Assembly (NCBI GenBank): GCA_004295085.1 | Contig: SHNF01000002.1 | Span: forward strand, 62,001 to 126,000 | Origin: Planctomycetota bacterium | Lineage (GTDB): Bacteria; Planctomycetota; UBA1135 | Direction: 5' to 3' | Length of the DNA: 64,000 bases | In this document: piece by piece, positions 1-9,062 of the stretch | Layout: the number at the start of each line of letters is the position of its first letter | How positions within the stretch are numbered: the first letter of the stretch is position 1 | Made by a program: the position numbers and the translations under genes | The notes under the pieces: generated by a model | Told to the model about the DNA's origin: nothing | The model's database searches: none | The model's input: only the letters and a program-made list of their open reading frames with translations

Positions 1-2
1 GC

Positions 3-434
3 CTGTTCGACGGGCCCGGGCACGAATCCATCTGCGAGGACCGCGGCTGCTGGGGGCGCAAGATGGCCGCCCATCAGGAGCGCCTCGAGCTCGAGTTCGA
101 GAAGCAGGCCGCCGCCCAGGCGCCGCTGCCAGGGCAGGAGCCGTCACCGCTCCAGAAGGCCTACTCGGAGCTGAAGCTCGAGCAGGGCCGCATGGACCTG
201 TCCCTCAACCAGCTCAAGCTCGCATCTCTGGCTGGCCGGCTGGTCCGATCGGAGGCCGTCGCGCGGGGTTATGCGGACGGCATCGGGCGGCTGCGGGAGG
301 CCATGCTGCAGCTTGCCGATCGGCTCTCCCCGCTGCTGGCGGCCGACACGAACCCGCGCAGCGTCCACGAGCTGCTCCTCGCCGAGTTGCGCTCCGTCCT
401 CCGAGATGTGAGTCGTGAGCTCCAAGCCGCTTAG
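3..434 (+). CDS. phage terminase small subunit, Nu1-like (5' partial)
   Basis: The reading frame is open from the first base of the window, so the gene begins upstream; an ATG at 63 is only an internal methionine. The visible part is highly helical: a Gln/Glu-rich segment is followed by a motif around LKLEQGRMDLSL and LVRSEAVARGYADGIG, then a Leu-rich tail. This pattern (a basic Lys-Leu segment, then V-x-E-x-V helices and a closing LSPLLA...E-L-R-S-V-L helix) is what the C-terminal half of Nu1/DUF1441-type small terminases looks like. It overlaps the large terminase by 20 nt, the usual arrangement. Function expected: recognition of the packaging site on concatemeric phage DNA and recruitment of the large subunit. 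The assignment rests on position and general pattern; the DNA-binding N-terminus is not in view. Confidence 0.65.
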   Translation: MFDGPGHESICEDRGCWGRKMAAHQERLELEFEKQAAAQAPLPGQEPSPLQKAYSELKLEQGRMDLSLNQLKLASLAGRLVRSEAVARGYADGIGRLREAMLQLADRLSPLLAADTNPRSVHELLLAELRSVLRDVSRELQAA

Positions 435-2382
435 GCCGCCGGACCGCTACAACGACGGGCTGGACGATCTGCCGCTGGCGGACGGCTATCGCCTCGTCCT
501 GCACGCCATGGGCCGCGCCTTGGCGCCGCCGGAGCCGATCCAGGTCAGCGCCTGGGCAGAGGAGAATCGGGTGCTGTCCTCCCGAAACTCGAGCATTCCT
601 GGCCGGTGGCGGAACAGCCGCACCCCCTACCTGCAGGAGATCATGGACGCCCTGCACGAGGACGACCCGTGCGAGAGCGTCACGGTGATGGCGGGTGCGC
701 AGCTCGGCAAGACCGAGGTCGGTCTCAACTGGATCGGCTGGGTCATCGACCAGTGCCCCGGCCCCATGCTGATCGTGCACCCCACCGTGGAGCTCGCCAA
801 GCGCGCCAGCAAGCAACGCGTCGATCCGATGATCGAGCAGTGCGCCGCGCTGTCGAAGAAAGTGCAGCCCGCCCGCGCCCGCGACAGCGGCAACACCGTG
901 CTGACCAAGGAGTTCACGGGCGGAATCCTGGTCATGACGGGCGCGAACAGCGCGGTGGGTCTCCGCTCCATGCCGGCGAGGTTCCTTCTGTTCGAGGAGA
1001 TGGACGCCTACGAGCCCTCCATCGATGACGAGGGCGACCCTGTGCGGCTGGCCGAGCTCCGGGCGTCGAACTTCAGCCGCCGCAAGATCTACCGCAACTC
1101 GACCACGACCATCGAGGGCGGCTCCCGTATCGCGGAGGCCTTCGAGGCCGGCGACCAGCGCTACTTCCATGTGCCCTGTCCGGAGTGCCAGACCTACCAG
1201 GTGCTGCGGTGGGAGCTGCTGCTGTGGGAGAAAGCGGAGGATGGCAAAGCAGCGTGGGCGAAGTACTGCTGCGAAGCATGTGGCGTCCTCATTCCGGAGC
1301 ATCGCAAGACCTCGATGCTGGAGCGCGGGCGCTGGGTGCCGAAGCATCCAGAACGCACGGAGAGGGCACGCAGCTACCACCTCAGCACGCTGTATAGCCC
1401 GCTCGGGTGGGTGTCCTGGATGCAGCTGGCCGACGAATGGATCGAGTGCCAGGGCCACCCGGAAAAGCATCGCGCCTTCGTCAACGGCCGGCTCGCCGAG
1501 ACCTGGAAACGCAAGGGCGAGCAGCCGAAGTGGGAGCGCCTCTACAACCGCCGTGAGAAGTACGCGGTTGGAACGGTGCCCCACGGCGCGCTCATGCTCA
1601 CCGCTGGCGTCGACGTCCAGCAGGACCGCCTGGTCTACGAGGTCGTGGGCTGGGGTCGCCAGCTCGAGAGCTGGAGTGTCGAGTTCCGCACCATCCCCGG
1701 CAACCCGTCCACCGGTGAGCCCTGGCAGCAGCTCGACGTCCTCCTGGCGCGCGCCTTCCTCCACGAGAGCGGCGCCCAGCTCAAGATCCGCCGGCTGGCC
1801 ATCGACGCCGGCTACTCCACCCAGAACGTCTACAACTGGACCCGCAAGTACGGAATCTCGCGCGTGATCGCGACCATCGGCCGCGACCACCTGCACGTGG
1901 CCGTCGGGGCTCCCAGTGCCGTCGACGTCAACGTCGCCGGCAAGACCGTGTACCGCGGGGCCAAGTCCTGGCCGGTGGGTGTCAGCATGCTGAAGGAGGA
2001 GCTCTACGCCTGGCTCCAGTACGAGCAGCCGACCGACCCGGAGATGGGCTTCCCGGCCGGCTACTGCCACTTCCCCGAGTTCGACGAGGAGTACTTCCGC
2101 CAGCTCACGGCCGAGGCGCTGGTCATGCGCATCGTCCGCGGATTCCGCAAGTTCCAGTGGGAGAAGACCCGCGAGCGCAACGAGGCGCTGGACGTGCACG
2201 TCCTGGCTCGGGCGGCCGCTTTCACGCTGGGTCTCGACAGTTGGACCGAAGATCACTGGAAATCGCTGGAGCAAAGCATTGGAATCGGAGCCGAACCCGG
2301 CAGCACCGAGGCGCCGCCCTCGAGCTCGCCCTCCGAATCCGGCGGCGGTGACTGGATCCACCTGGACCGATGGCGACTCTGA
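415..2382 (+). CDS. phage terminase large subunit, GpA family
   Basis: The ATPase/nuclease motor that cuts phage DNA and pumps it through the portal. It is 655 aa, the normal GpA size. Visible motifs: a Walker A-like GAQLGKT at residues 94-100, a Walker B-like LLFEEMD at 191-197, a Cys4 zinc-ribbon-like pair (CPEC at 254-257 and CEAC at 285-288), and a conserved acidic DAGYST segment near residue 465 in the nuclease half. The start is a GTG at 415 overlapping the small subunit by 20 nt. The gene overlaps gpW by 13 nt, so translation is probably coupled. GpA-type terminases usually generate cohesive ends; a cos site was not identified here. Confidence 0.97.
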   Translation: MSSKPLRPPDRYNDGLDDLPLADGYRLVLHAMGRALAPPEPIQVSAWAEENRVLSSRNSSIPGRWRNSRTPYLQEIMDALHEDDPCESVTVMAGAQLGKTEVGLNWIGWVIDQCPGPMLIVHPTVELAKRASKQRVDPMIEQCAALSKKVQPARARDSGNTVLTKEFTGGILVMTGANSAVGLRSMPARFLLFEEMDAYEPSIDDEGDPVRLAELRASNFSRRKIYRNSTTTIEGGSRIAEAFEAGDQRYFHVPCPECQTYQVLRWELLLWEKAEDGKAAWAKYCCEACGVLIPEHRKTSMLERGRWVPKHPERTERARSYHLSTLYSPLGWVSWMQLADEWIECQGHPEKHRAFVNGRLAETWKRKGEQPKWERLYNRREKYAVGTVPHGALMLTAGVDVQQDRLVYEVVGWGRQLESWSVEFRTIPGNPSTGEPWQQLDVLLARAFLHESGAQLKIRRLAIDAGYSTQNVYNWTRKYGISRVIATIGRDHLHVAVGAPSAVDVNVAGKTVYRGAKSWPVGVSMLKEELYAWLQYEQPTDPEMGFPAGYCHFPEFDEEYFRQLTAEALVMRIVRGFRKFQWEKTRERNEALDVHVLARAAAFTLGLDSWTEDHWKSLEQSIGIGAEPGSTEAPPSSSPSESGGGDWIHLDRWRL

Positions 2383-2579
2383 CCGAACTGACGGCCCTCG
2401 AAGCGGCGATCAACCGCGGCGCGCGCGAGGTGGAGTTCAGCGACGCTGGCGGCACCCACAAGCTGCGCTACCACTCGCTCGAGGAGATGCTGCGCATCCG
2501 CGACCAGATGCGCCAGGAGCTCGGCCTCACCACCGCCGGCCGCGGCGACACGATGGGCGTCTACGACAAGGGGATGTGA
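2370..2579 (+). CDS. gpW-family head-tail joining protein
   Basis: A 69-aa protein matching the small gpW family (68 aa in lambda), which fills the portal channel after packaging and prepares the head for tail attachment. The sequence opens with MATLTELTALEAAINRGARE and contains the family-typical Y-H-S-L-E-E-M-L-R-I-R-D segment at residues 34-45. It sits between terminase and portal as in lambda. Its start lies inside the terminase gene, and its TGA stop shares bases with the portal ATG (TGATG at 2577-2581), a termination-reinitiation arrangement. Confidence 0.9.
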   Translation: MATLTELTALEAAINRGAREVEFSDAGGTHKLRYHSLEEMLRIRDQMRQELGLTTAGRGDTMGVYDKGM

Positions 2580-4042
2580 TGGAACGTGCCGGCAATGCCG
2601 TGGACCGCGCGCTCGCCTGGCTGGCGCCGCGCTACGGCGCCAAGCGCCTCGCTGCGCGCCTGGCGATCCAGTACCTCGACGGCCTGGCCTACGACGCCGC
2701 CTCACGCGGCCCGCGCCTGGCCGGCTGGCGCGCCGAAGGCACCTCCGCGAACGCCGAGGTGGACGCCGGACTCCACACCACGCGGGCCCGCGCGCGTGAC
2801 CTGGTGCGCAACCACAGCTATGCCGCCAAGGCCGTGGGGATCCTCCAGCGCCAGATCGTGGGCGCTGGCATCGTGGCCAAGATCGGCGCGCGGGAGGACG
2901 CCGCAGCACAGCGGCTGCGAGAACGCTGGAGGGCCTGGGGCGAGACCACGGCGTGCGACGCCTGCGACCAGCTGAACTTCTTCGGACTGCAGAGCCAGGC
3001 CATGCGCTGCATCGCCGAGAGCGGGGAGGTCCTGGTACGGCGGCGCTGGCGCAAACCCGAGGATGACCTGCCGCTTCCCTTCCAGCTCCAGCTCATCGAG
3101 CCCGACCACCTGGACACGCTGAAGACCGAGGAAGTCGAGGGCGGCAACCGGATCATCCAGGGTGTCGAATTCGACCGGATCGGCCGCCGCGTCGCCTACT
3201 GGCTCTTCCCCGAGCACCCGGGCGACATCACGACCTGGAGGAGCGTCCAGAGCAAGCGCATCCCCGCGGCGGACATCCTGCACATCTACCGCGTCGACCG
3301 GATCGGCCAGGTCCGCGGCATCCCCTGGGGTGCGTCCGCGTTCGTTGAGCTGCGCGACTACAGCGAGGTCAAGGATGCCCGCCTGGTGCGCGAGAAGATC
3401 GCCGCCTGCCTGGTCGCGTTCATCACGGGCAGCGCCGACATCATCCCGCCCAAGGACGCCAGCGGCCGGGCTGCGCAGGAGAAGCTCGTGCCGGGAACGA
3501 TCCGCCGGCTCGGTCCGGCCGAGACCGTGACGTTCAGCCAGCCAGGTGGGGTGGAGGGCTTCAAGGAGTTTGCCGAGATCACCAAGGAGTCCATCGCGGC
3601 CGGCTACGAGGTGCCGTACGAACTGCTCACCGGCGACTACAGCCGGTTCAACTACTCCAGCTCGCGCCAGTCCCGCACGGACTTCGGCATCAGCCTGGAC
3701 GACTGGCAGTGGAACCTGGTCATCCCCCAGTTCTGCGACAAGGTCTGGCGCTGGGTGCTCGACGGGGCGGTCCTGGACCGGGTGATCGACCGCGCGGTGG
3801 AGGTCCTCTGGGTGCCGCCGCGCCGCGCCCTGATCGATCCGCTGAAGGAGACCATGGCGGAGGAGCGCCAGATCCGCAACGGGTTCAAGACCATCGGCCA
3901 GTCCATCCGGGAAGCCGGCGGCGACCCGGACGAGGTCTGGGAGGAGCGCGCGGCCGAGCTCACGAAGCTGCGCGAGCACGGGATCCCCACCGAGAGCGAC
4001 GGGGCCTCACGCGGCGGCTCGGCGGTCACGGGCGAGGCGTAG
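2579..4042 (+). CDS. phage portal protein, lambda family
   Basis: 487-aa portal subunit that forms the dodecameric ring at the packaging vertex. The ATG at 2579 is chosen because it overlaps the gpW stop codon and gives the normal family N-terminus; the frame is open further upstream but that would run through gpW. Recognisable lambda-portal features are the N-terminal HTTRARARDLVRNHSYAAKA segment (about residues 63-82), a P-F-Q-L-Q-L-I-E-P-D-H-L-D stretch, a G-I-P-W-G-A-S-A core region, and a late YSRFNYSSSRQ motif typical of the clip/wing region. The C-terminal 40 residues are polar and probably disordered. It is followed by a 48-nt gap before the capsid gene. Confidence 0.96.
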   Translation: MERAGNAVDRALAWLAPRYGAKRLAARLAIQYLDGLAYDAASRGPRLAGWRAEGTSANAEVDAGLHTTRARARDLVRNHSYAAKAVGILQRQIVGAGIVAKIGAREDAAAQRLRERWRAWGETTACDACDQLNFFGLQSQAMRCIAESGEVLVRRRWRKPEDDLPLPFQLQLIEPDHLDTLKTEEVEGGNRIIQGVEFDRIGRRVAYWLFPEHPGDITTWRSVQSKRIPAADILHIYRVDRIGQVRGIPWGASAFVELRDYSEVKDARLVREKIAACLVAFITGSADIIPPKDASGRAAQEKLVPGTIRRLGPAETVTFSQPGGVEGFKEFAEITKESIAAGYEVPYELLTGDYSRFNYSSSRQSRTDFGISLDDWQWNLVIPQFCDKVWRWVLDGAVLDRVIDRAVEVLWVPPRRALIDPLKETMAEERQIRNGFKTIGQSIREAGGDPDEVWEERAAELTKLREHGIPTESDGASRGGSAVTGEA

Positions 4043-4090
4043 GCGTTCATTGGCCCGTGAATTCGCGGCGCATTACTGGCGCCGGCGGAA

Positions 4091-6187
4091 TTGAACGCCT
4101 TCCGGCCGCTCCATAGAACCGGAAGCGTGCCGCGTGTTCAAACGCCCGCGCCCGGGTTGAACGGCCAGCCGCAAGTCGCGTTGCTGGCCGTCACCGCGCC
4201 GGAGACGCTCAACGCCGAGAGCCGGACCATCGAGGTCCTGGCCTACGCCGGGGCCCGGGTACGGATCGATCCCTGGTTCAGCGAGCCCTACCTGCTCGAG
4301 CTGAGCCTGGAGCCAGGCGCTGTGATCCTGGATCGATTCAACGCCGGCGCGCCGGTGGTGGACACGCACTCGACCTGGAGCGTCGAGAGCGTGCTCGGCG
4401 TGATCGAGAAGGCCTGGGTGGCGAGCGACGGTCTGCACGCGCGCGTGCGGTTCAGCAAGCGCCCCGAGGTGGACGGCATCTGGCAGGACGTGGCGGCCGG
4501 GATCCTTCGGAATTTCTCGGTAGGGCCGATCTACCACAAGATCGAGAAGGTCGAGGAAGAGGACGACAAGTTGCCCGTGTACCGGGCGACCTCCTGGGAG
4601 CCCGCCGAGCTGTCGCTGTGCGCGGTCGGCCGGGATCCCAAGGCGCAGGCCCTGGCGCAGCCGGCCGCGCCGGCCGTGATCGTTGCGAACTTTGCGCACG
4701 CCGCGCCCGCGGCTGCGGAGACTGTCATGACACCGAAACCGAAGACCGATGGAACTGGCGGGGCTCCGGCGACGCCGGCTCAGCCCGGGACCCCTGGCCT
4801 CGCGACTGGCGAGCCGCCCGCTCCGACACCGCCGCCCGCGGGCACGCCGCCCCAGGCTCCTGCCATCTCGGAAGCGCAGCGCGCGGCCGAGGATGCACGC
4901 CTGGCGGAACGCCACCGCGGCAGCGAAATCACCCGCATGGTGCGGGCCGCCGGCCTGAGTGCCGAGAGCGCCGAGACCTGGATCAACGACGGGCTGTCGG
5001 TGGACGAGGCCAGGTCCAAGATCCAGGCGCGCCTGGCCGCGCGCAGCGACGCCAGCGCGGTGCGCCCACATCACACGCAGGTCACGGATGCGACCGAACG
5101 CGCATCGCGCGACGGCGCCGTGCTCGCGCTGCTGCACCGCAGCAATCCAGGCCGCTGGAAGCTGGACGGCGCGGAAGGCGAGGCGGCGCGCGAGTTCGTC
5201 GGCATGAGCGCCATGGAGATCGCCAAGGACCGCCTCGAACGCCACGGTGTGCGCACTCGAGGCCTCGGCAAGATGGAGACGGCCAACCTGGCCTTCCAGG
5301 GCACGAGCGACTTCCCCAACATCCTCTCCAGCCTGGCCAACCGGACGCTCCGGGCCGCCTACGACGAGACCCCCAAGAGCTTTCCCATGTTCTGCCGGCG
5401 CGCGACCCTGCCGGACTTCCGCGACAAGAACCTGGTGCAGCTCTCGGAGATCCCGACCTTTGGGAAGGTGAACCAGCACGGCGAGCTCCGCCAGGCCAAC
5501 CTGAGGGACGCCAAGCAGTCCTACCGGCTCTACACCTACGGGCTCAAGATGGCGTTCACCCGCGAGATGCTGGTGAACGACGACATCGGCCTGCTCACCC
5601 GCGTCCAGCAGGGCATCGGCGCCGCGGGCGCGCGCACCGAGTCGGACGTCGTCTGGGGCCTGATCACCGCCAACGGTGCGCTCGGCGACGGCGTGGCGCT
5701 GTTCCACGCCAGCCACGGCAACCTCCTGACCGGCGGCGGCAGCGTGCTCGCCGTGGCGGGCCTGACGGACGCCCGCGTGGCCATGCGCAAGCAGAAGGGC
5801 CTCGACGGCAAGACCAAGCTGGACATCATGCCGAGGTTCCTGCTCGTGCCGGTGGCGCTGCAGACCGCGGCTCAGCAGCTCACGACCAGCGAATTCGTGC
5901 CCAACGAGGTCGGCAAGGTCAACCCCTTCGCGAGCGCCCTGACGCCGATCGCGGAGCCGCGCCTGGACGACGTCGCCACCATCGGCACCACCGCCTGGTA
6001 CTTCGCCGCCGACCCCAACGCCGTCGACACCATCGAGTACGGCTACCTGGAGGGCCAAGAGGGCATCCGGATCGAATTCGCCTGGGGCATCCATGCGGGC
6101 GTCGACGGCCTGCTCATCAACGTCACCCACGACTTCGGCGCGAGCGTCGTGGATCACCGCGGCCTCAACCGCAGCAACGGTCAGTAG
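4091..6187 (+). CDS. prohead protease / major capsid protein fusion
   Basis: A single 698-aa protein combining maturation protease and capsid subunit. Residues 1-200 resemble an HK97-type U35 prohead protease, with candidate catalytic His93 (in DTHST) and Ser143 (in NFSVG). Residues 200-270 are a Pro/Ala/Gly/Thr-rich linker, and 270-395 are charged and helical like a scaffold/delta domain. Residues 400-698 are a Mu/HK97-like major capsid protein beginning around FQGTSDFPNILSS. This protease-capsid fusion is a known phage family. The fusion presumably releases mature capsid subunit by self-cleavage. The start is uncertain: TTG 4091 is used here, GTG 4127 with GGAAGC just upstream is an alternative, and neither has a strong ribosome site. 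Confidence 0.93.
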   Translation: MNAFRPLHRTGSVPRVQTPAPGLNGQPQVALLAVTAPETLNAESRTIEVLAYAGARVRIDPWFSEPYLLELSLEPGAVILDRFNAGAPVVDTHSTWSVESVLGVIEKAWVASDGLHARVRFSKRPEVDGIWQDVAAGILRNFSVGPIYHKIEKVEEEDDKLPVYRATSWEPAELSLCAVGRDPKAQALAQPAAPAVIVANFAHAAPAAAETVMTPKPKTDGTGGAPATPAQPGTPGLATGEPPAPTPPPAGTPPQAPAISEAQRAAEDARLAERHRGSEITRMVRAAGLSAESAETWINDGLSVDEARSKIQARLAARSDASAVRPHHTQVTDATERASRDGAVLALLHRSNPGRWKLDGAEGEAAREFVGMSAMEIAKDRLERHGVRTRGLGKMETANLAFQGTSDFPNILSSLANRTLRAAYDETPKSFPMFCRRATLPDFRDKNLVQLSEIPTFGKVNQHGELRQANLRDAKQSYRLYTYGLKMAFTREMLVNDDIGLLTRVQQGIGAAGARTESDVVWGLITANGALGDGVALFHASHGNLLTGGGSVLAVAGLTDARVAMRKQKGLDGKTKLDIMPRFLLVPVALQTAAQQLTTSEFVPNEVGKVNPFASALTPIAEPRLDDVATIGTTAWYFAADPNAVDTIEYGYLEGQEGIRIEFAWGIHAGVDGLLINVTHDFGASVVDHRGLNRSNGQ

Positions 6188-6205
6188 CGCGCCGGGGAAC
6201 CTGCC

Positions 6206-6538
6206 ATGTCTTCCAACGCATACCAAGAGGGCAACGTCCTGACGCTCATCGCGCCGCGCGCGCTGGCCAGCGGCGAAGGCGTGCTGGTCGGCTCGATCTT
6301 CGGCGTCGCCCAGCACGTGGCCGCCAACGCCGCCGAGGTCGAGACCGAGGTGGTCGGGGTGTTCGAGCTGCCCAAGCTCTCCACCGACGTCGTGACCCAG
6401 GGAGCGCTCCTGTACTGGGACAACACCAACTTCCGCCTGACGGTCACGGCCTCGGGCAACACCAAGGTGGGCGTGGCGGTGGCAGCCGCCGGCGACGGTG
6501 TGACGACCGTCCTGTGCCGGCTGAGCGCGGCCTTCTAG
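6206..6538 (+). CDS. DUF2190-family capsid-associated protein
   Basis: 110-aa protein immediately downstream of the capsid gene. It has the DUF2190 pattern: an N-terminal MSSNAYQEGNVLTL strand, A-P-x-A-x-x-S-G-E-G-V-L-V-G (residues 15-28), V-G-V-F-E-L-P-K (around 51-58) and a closing G-D-G-V-T-T-V-L-C-R-L. Members are small beta-rich proteins found beside major capsid genes and are thought to decorate or stabilise the capsid. The capsid stop at 6187 is 18 nt upstream, and the next gene starts 4 nt after this stop. Confidence 0.85.
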   Translation: MSSNAYQEGNVLTLIAPRALASGEGVLVGSIFGVAQHVAANAAEVETEVVGVFELPKLSTDVVTQGALLYWDNTNFRLTVTASGNTKVGVAVAAAGDGVTTVLCRLSAAF

Positions 6539-6542
6539 GCGC

Positions 6543-6875
6543 ATGAGCTGGTCCGCAGCACGGAACGCCTGCCTGGCCGGCTGCATCGAGACCTTCGATG
6601 CCGCCGAGCCGGGCCAGCCAGTCCTGTACTTGCCGGGCGCGGGCGGCTCCCACACGATCCACGGCGTCTTCAGCGAGCAGCACGTGGAGCTCGATCCCGA
6701 GACCGGAACGACCATCACGAGCCAAAGCCCGCTCCTGACGCTGCGGCTCGCGGAGCTGCCCGTGACGCCACTAGTCGACGTCGATCGCGTCCAGGTGCGT
6801 GGCGTCACCTACCGGGTCAAGGACATCCAGGAAGGCACCGGCGGCCGCGCGTCGCTGGTCCTGCACCGGGAATGA
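6543..6875 (+). CDS. gpFII-like head-tail joining protein
   Basis: 110-aa protein in the head-completion position. It is beta-rich with a conserved ending (V-R-G-V-T-Y-R-V-K-D-I-Q-E-G-T-G-G, about residues 84-100, then LVLHRE) typical of the lambda gpFII / Mu head-tail attachment fold, which binds the bottom of the connector and receives the tail. The first 25 residues (ARNACLAGCIETF) are helical. It overlaps the next gene by 4 nt (ATGA). Family assignment rests on length, position and strand pattern rather than a decisive motif. Confidence 0.7.
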   Translation: MSWSAARNACLAGCIETFDAAEPGQPVLYLPGAGGSHTIHGVFSEQHVELDPETGTTITSQSPLLTLRLAELPVTPLVDVDRVQVRGVTYRVKDIQEGTGGRASLVLHRE

Positions 6876-7411
6876 GCCTGATCCGCCGGCAGGTGCGAGA
6901 GGCCATCGTGGCCGCGCTGGTCGATGAGACTGTGGCGGAGGAGCGCGTGTACGACAGCCGCAAGTCCCCACTCAACGAGTCTCAGCTCGACGCCATCAAC
7001 GTCTTCAGCGAGCGCGAAGCCGTGGAGACGTTCGAGGAGGCGCCGCGGCGCTTCCGCCGCACGCTCCGCTTCCGGATCGAGGGCCTGTGCTACGCCGCCA
7101 CCGAGCAGCTCGCCGCCGCCAAGGCGGACGACCTCGGCCACGAGATCGAGCAGCTCTTGTTCCTGGACATCACGCTGGGAGGCCTCCTGGAGCGGCTGGA
7201 CCTCAAGGAAGTCAACCTGGGGGCCGACACGCGGGGCGAGAAGCCGGCGGCGGCGTTCAGCCAGGGCTGGGACGCGGTGTACTTCAGCGATGCGCCGCCG
7301 GACCAGAGTGCCGTCCTCGAGGCCCTGGAGGAGATCAACGTGCGCTGGAACCTCCCGCCGCTCGGAGACCCCGATTCGGCAACCGACAAGGTGGAACCGC
7401 CGCAGGTCTGA
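6872..7411 (+). CDS. tail completion/terminator-type protein
   Basis: 179-aa protein between head completion and tail sheath genes, where tail terminator proteins (lambda gpU/gpZ, Mu gpJ/K types) lie. It starts with an amphipathic helix (LIRRQVREAIVAALVDE) followed by VYDSRKSPLNESQLDAINVF. A central strand-helix region (RRFRRTLRFRIEGLCYAA) and a late Q-G-W-D-A-V-Y-F-S segment follow, the order seen in tail terminator proteins. Expected role: capping the tail tube to fix tail length and providing the head-binding surface. No single catalytic motif exists for this family, so the call is by context and fold pattern. Confidence 0.65.
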   Translation: MSLIRRQVREAIVAALVDETVAEERVYDSRKSPLNESQLDAINVFSEREAVETFEEAPRRFRRTLRFRIEGLCYAATEQLAAAKADDLGHEIEQLLFLDITLGGLLERLDLKEVNLGADTRGEKPAAAFSQGWDAVYFSDAPPDQSAVLEALEEINVRWNLPPLGDPDSATDKVEPPQV

Positions 7412-7412
7412 C

Positions 7413-7583
7413 ATGGACACCCTGCACGTCGCACCGAGCTCGCCGGACCTCAAGGTCGTGGATCCGGAGACCTACCTGCCGATCCCCCCGGAGGGCGCGG
7501 AAGTCCAGAAGACCACCTACTGGATGCGCCGGCTGCGCTCCGGGGACGTGGTCGAGATCGAGCCCCTGGGAGGAGAGGAGTAG
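7413..7583 (+). CDS. DUF2635 small phage tail protein
   Basis: 56-aa protein starting at ATG 7413, two bases after the preceding stop, and ending three bases before the sheath gene. It carries the DUF2635 signature: L-K-V-V-D-P-E-T-Y-L-P-I-P-P-E-G-A-E-V (residues 13-31), then a Y-W-M-R-R-L-R-S-G-D-V-V-E-I segment. These small proteins sit directly upstream of tail sheath genes in Mu-like phages; their role is unknown, probably tail assembly. The upstream sheath-proximal AGGAG at 7571-7580 lies inside this gene. Confidence 0.85.
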   Translation: MDTLHVAPSSPDLKVVDPETYLPIPPEGAEVQKTTYWMRRLRSGDVVEIEPLGGEE

Positions 7584-7586
7584 GCC

Positions 7587-9053
7587 ATGCCGATCAGCTT
7601 CCTGGGCATCAACCCGTCGCTCCGGGTCCCCGGCGTGTACGTGGAGATCTCCAACAGTCGCGCGCTGCGCGGGCTGTTCACGCTGCCGCGCCGCCTCCTC
7701 GTGGTCGGCCAGCGCCTCACGACCGGCACGCAGGCGGCCCTGACGCTCCAGCTCGTCACGAGTGAGGCCCAGGGCGCCGAGTACTTCGGCTCCGGCTCCA
7801 TGCTGCACGGGATGCTGCGCGCGGTGTTCGCCCAGCGGCCATTCGTGCCCGTGTACGCGATCGCGCTCGCCGACGCCGGCGCCAGCACGGCCGCGACCGG
7901 ACAGATCGCCTTCACGGGGCCGTCCACCGCGGCCGGCACCCTGTACCTGTACCTGGCTGGCTACCGGCTCACCCTGGCGGTGCCCAGCGGCACCAGCGCG
8001 GGTGCGGTGGCCTCAGGGCTTGCGACCGCCGTCAACGCCGCCACCTACCTGCCCGTGACCGCGAATGCGGCGTCGGGCACGATCACGTTCACCGCGCGCA
8101 ACAAGGGCACGATCGGCAACGCGCTGGACATCCGGCTGAACTACTACGCCGGCGAATCCCTGCCCGCGGGGATCGGTGCACCGATCACGCCCATGGCCGG
8201 CGGCGCCACGGATCCGGACCTCTCCACGATCCTGCCGGTACTGGGTGAGGAGCAGTTCACCGAGTGGGTCATCCCGTACCTGGATGCGACGAGCCTGACG
8301 GCGCTCGACGCCGAGCTCGAGAGCCGGTGGGGCCCGATGCGCCAGAACGACGGGCGCGCGTTCTTCGGGACGTCGCGCACGCACGCCAACCTGGTCACGT
8401 TTGGCGCCAGCCTGAACTCCAAGCACTTCGTCGTGGCCGGGCTGGAGAACCTGCCCGCACCTGGCTACGAGCTCGCCGGCGCCGTCGCGGCCCAGGCCGC
8501 GATGAGCGCGCAGAACGACCCGGCGCGCCCGTTCACCACGCTGCCCCTGGAAGGGATCCTGCCGCCGGCGACAGCCGACGCGTTCATCACCACGGAGCGG
8601 GACATCCTGCTGCACAACGGCATCAGCACCGCTGTGGTGGACTCCGGCGGGAAGCTGCGGATCGAGCGCCTCATCACGACCTACCAGAAGAACGCCAACC
8701 TGGCCGCCGACATCAGCTTCCTGGATCTCACGGCCGTCTCGACGCTCGGCTACCTCCGCTACGACCTGCGGAACTACCTGCTGAACAAGTACCCGCGGCA
8801 CAAGCTCGCCGACGACGGCGCCCAGTACGGGCCTGGCCAGGCGATCGTGACCCCCTCCGTCATGAAGGCGGAGGTGGTCGGCCGCTTCCGCCAGTGGGAG
8901 TTCCTCGGCCTGGTGGAGAACGCCGACCAGTTCCTGACCGACCTGGTGGTCGAGCGCAATGTCCAGGATCCCAACCGCCTGGACATCCTGGCCAGCCCGG
9001 ACCTCGTCAACCAGCTGCTCGTCGCTGGCGTGCAGCTCGAGTTCATCCTCTAG
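7587..9053 (+). CDS. contractile tail sheath protein (Mu gpL family)
   Basis: 488-aa sheath subunit that polymerises around the tube and contracts to drive it through the host envelope. The N-terminus (ISFLGINPSLRVPGVYVEI) is the standard donor strand and first domain of Mu-type sheaths, followed by an S-R-A-L-R-G-L segment and L-L-V-V-G-Q-R. The central part is an inserted beta domain; the C-terminal third contains the conserved region with R-I-E-R-L-I-T-T-Y-Q-K-N (residues about 355-366) and Y-L-R-Y-D-L-R-N-Y, then a closing V-Q-L-E-F-I-L strand. The gene is preceded by AGGAGAGGAG and followed by the tube gene with AGGAG at the junction. Confidence 0.96.
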   Translation: MPISFLGINPSLRVPGVYVEISNSRALRGLFTLPRRLLVVGQRLTTGTQAALTLQLVTSEAQGAEYFGSGSMLHGMLRAVFAQRPFVPVYAIALADAGASTAATGQIAFTGPSTAAGTLYLYLAGYRLTLAVPSGTSAGAVASGLATAVNAATYLPVTANAASGTITFTARNKGTIGNALDIRLNYYAGESLPAGIGAPITPMAGGATDPDLSTILPVLGEEQFTEWVIPYLDATSLTALDAELESRWGPMRQNDGRAFFGTSRTHANLVTFGASLNSKHFVVAGLENLPAPGYELAGAVAAQAAMSAQNDPARPFTTLPLEGILPPATADAFITTERDILLHNGISTAVVDSGGKLRIERLITTYQKNANLAADISFLDLTAVSTLGYLRYDLRNYLLNKYPRHKLADDGAQYGPGQAIVTPSVMKAEVVGRFRQWEFLGLVENADQFLTDLVVERNVQDPNRLDILASPDLVNQLLVAGVQLEFIL

Positions 9054-9062
9054 GAGCCCGCC

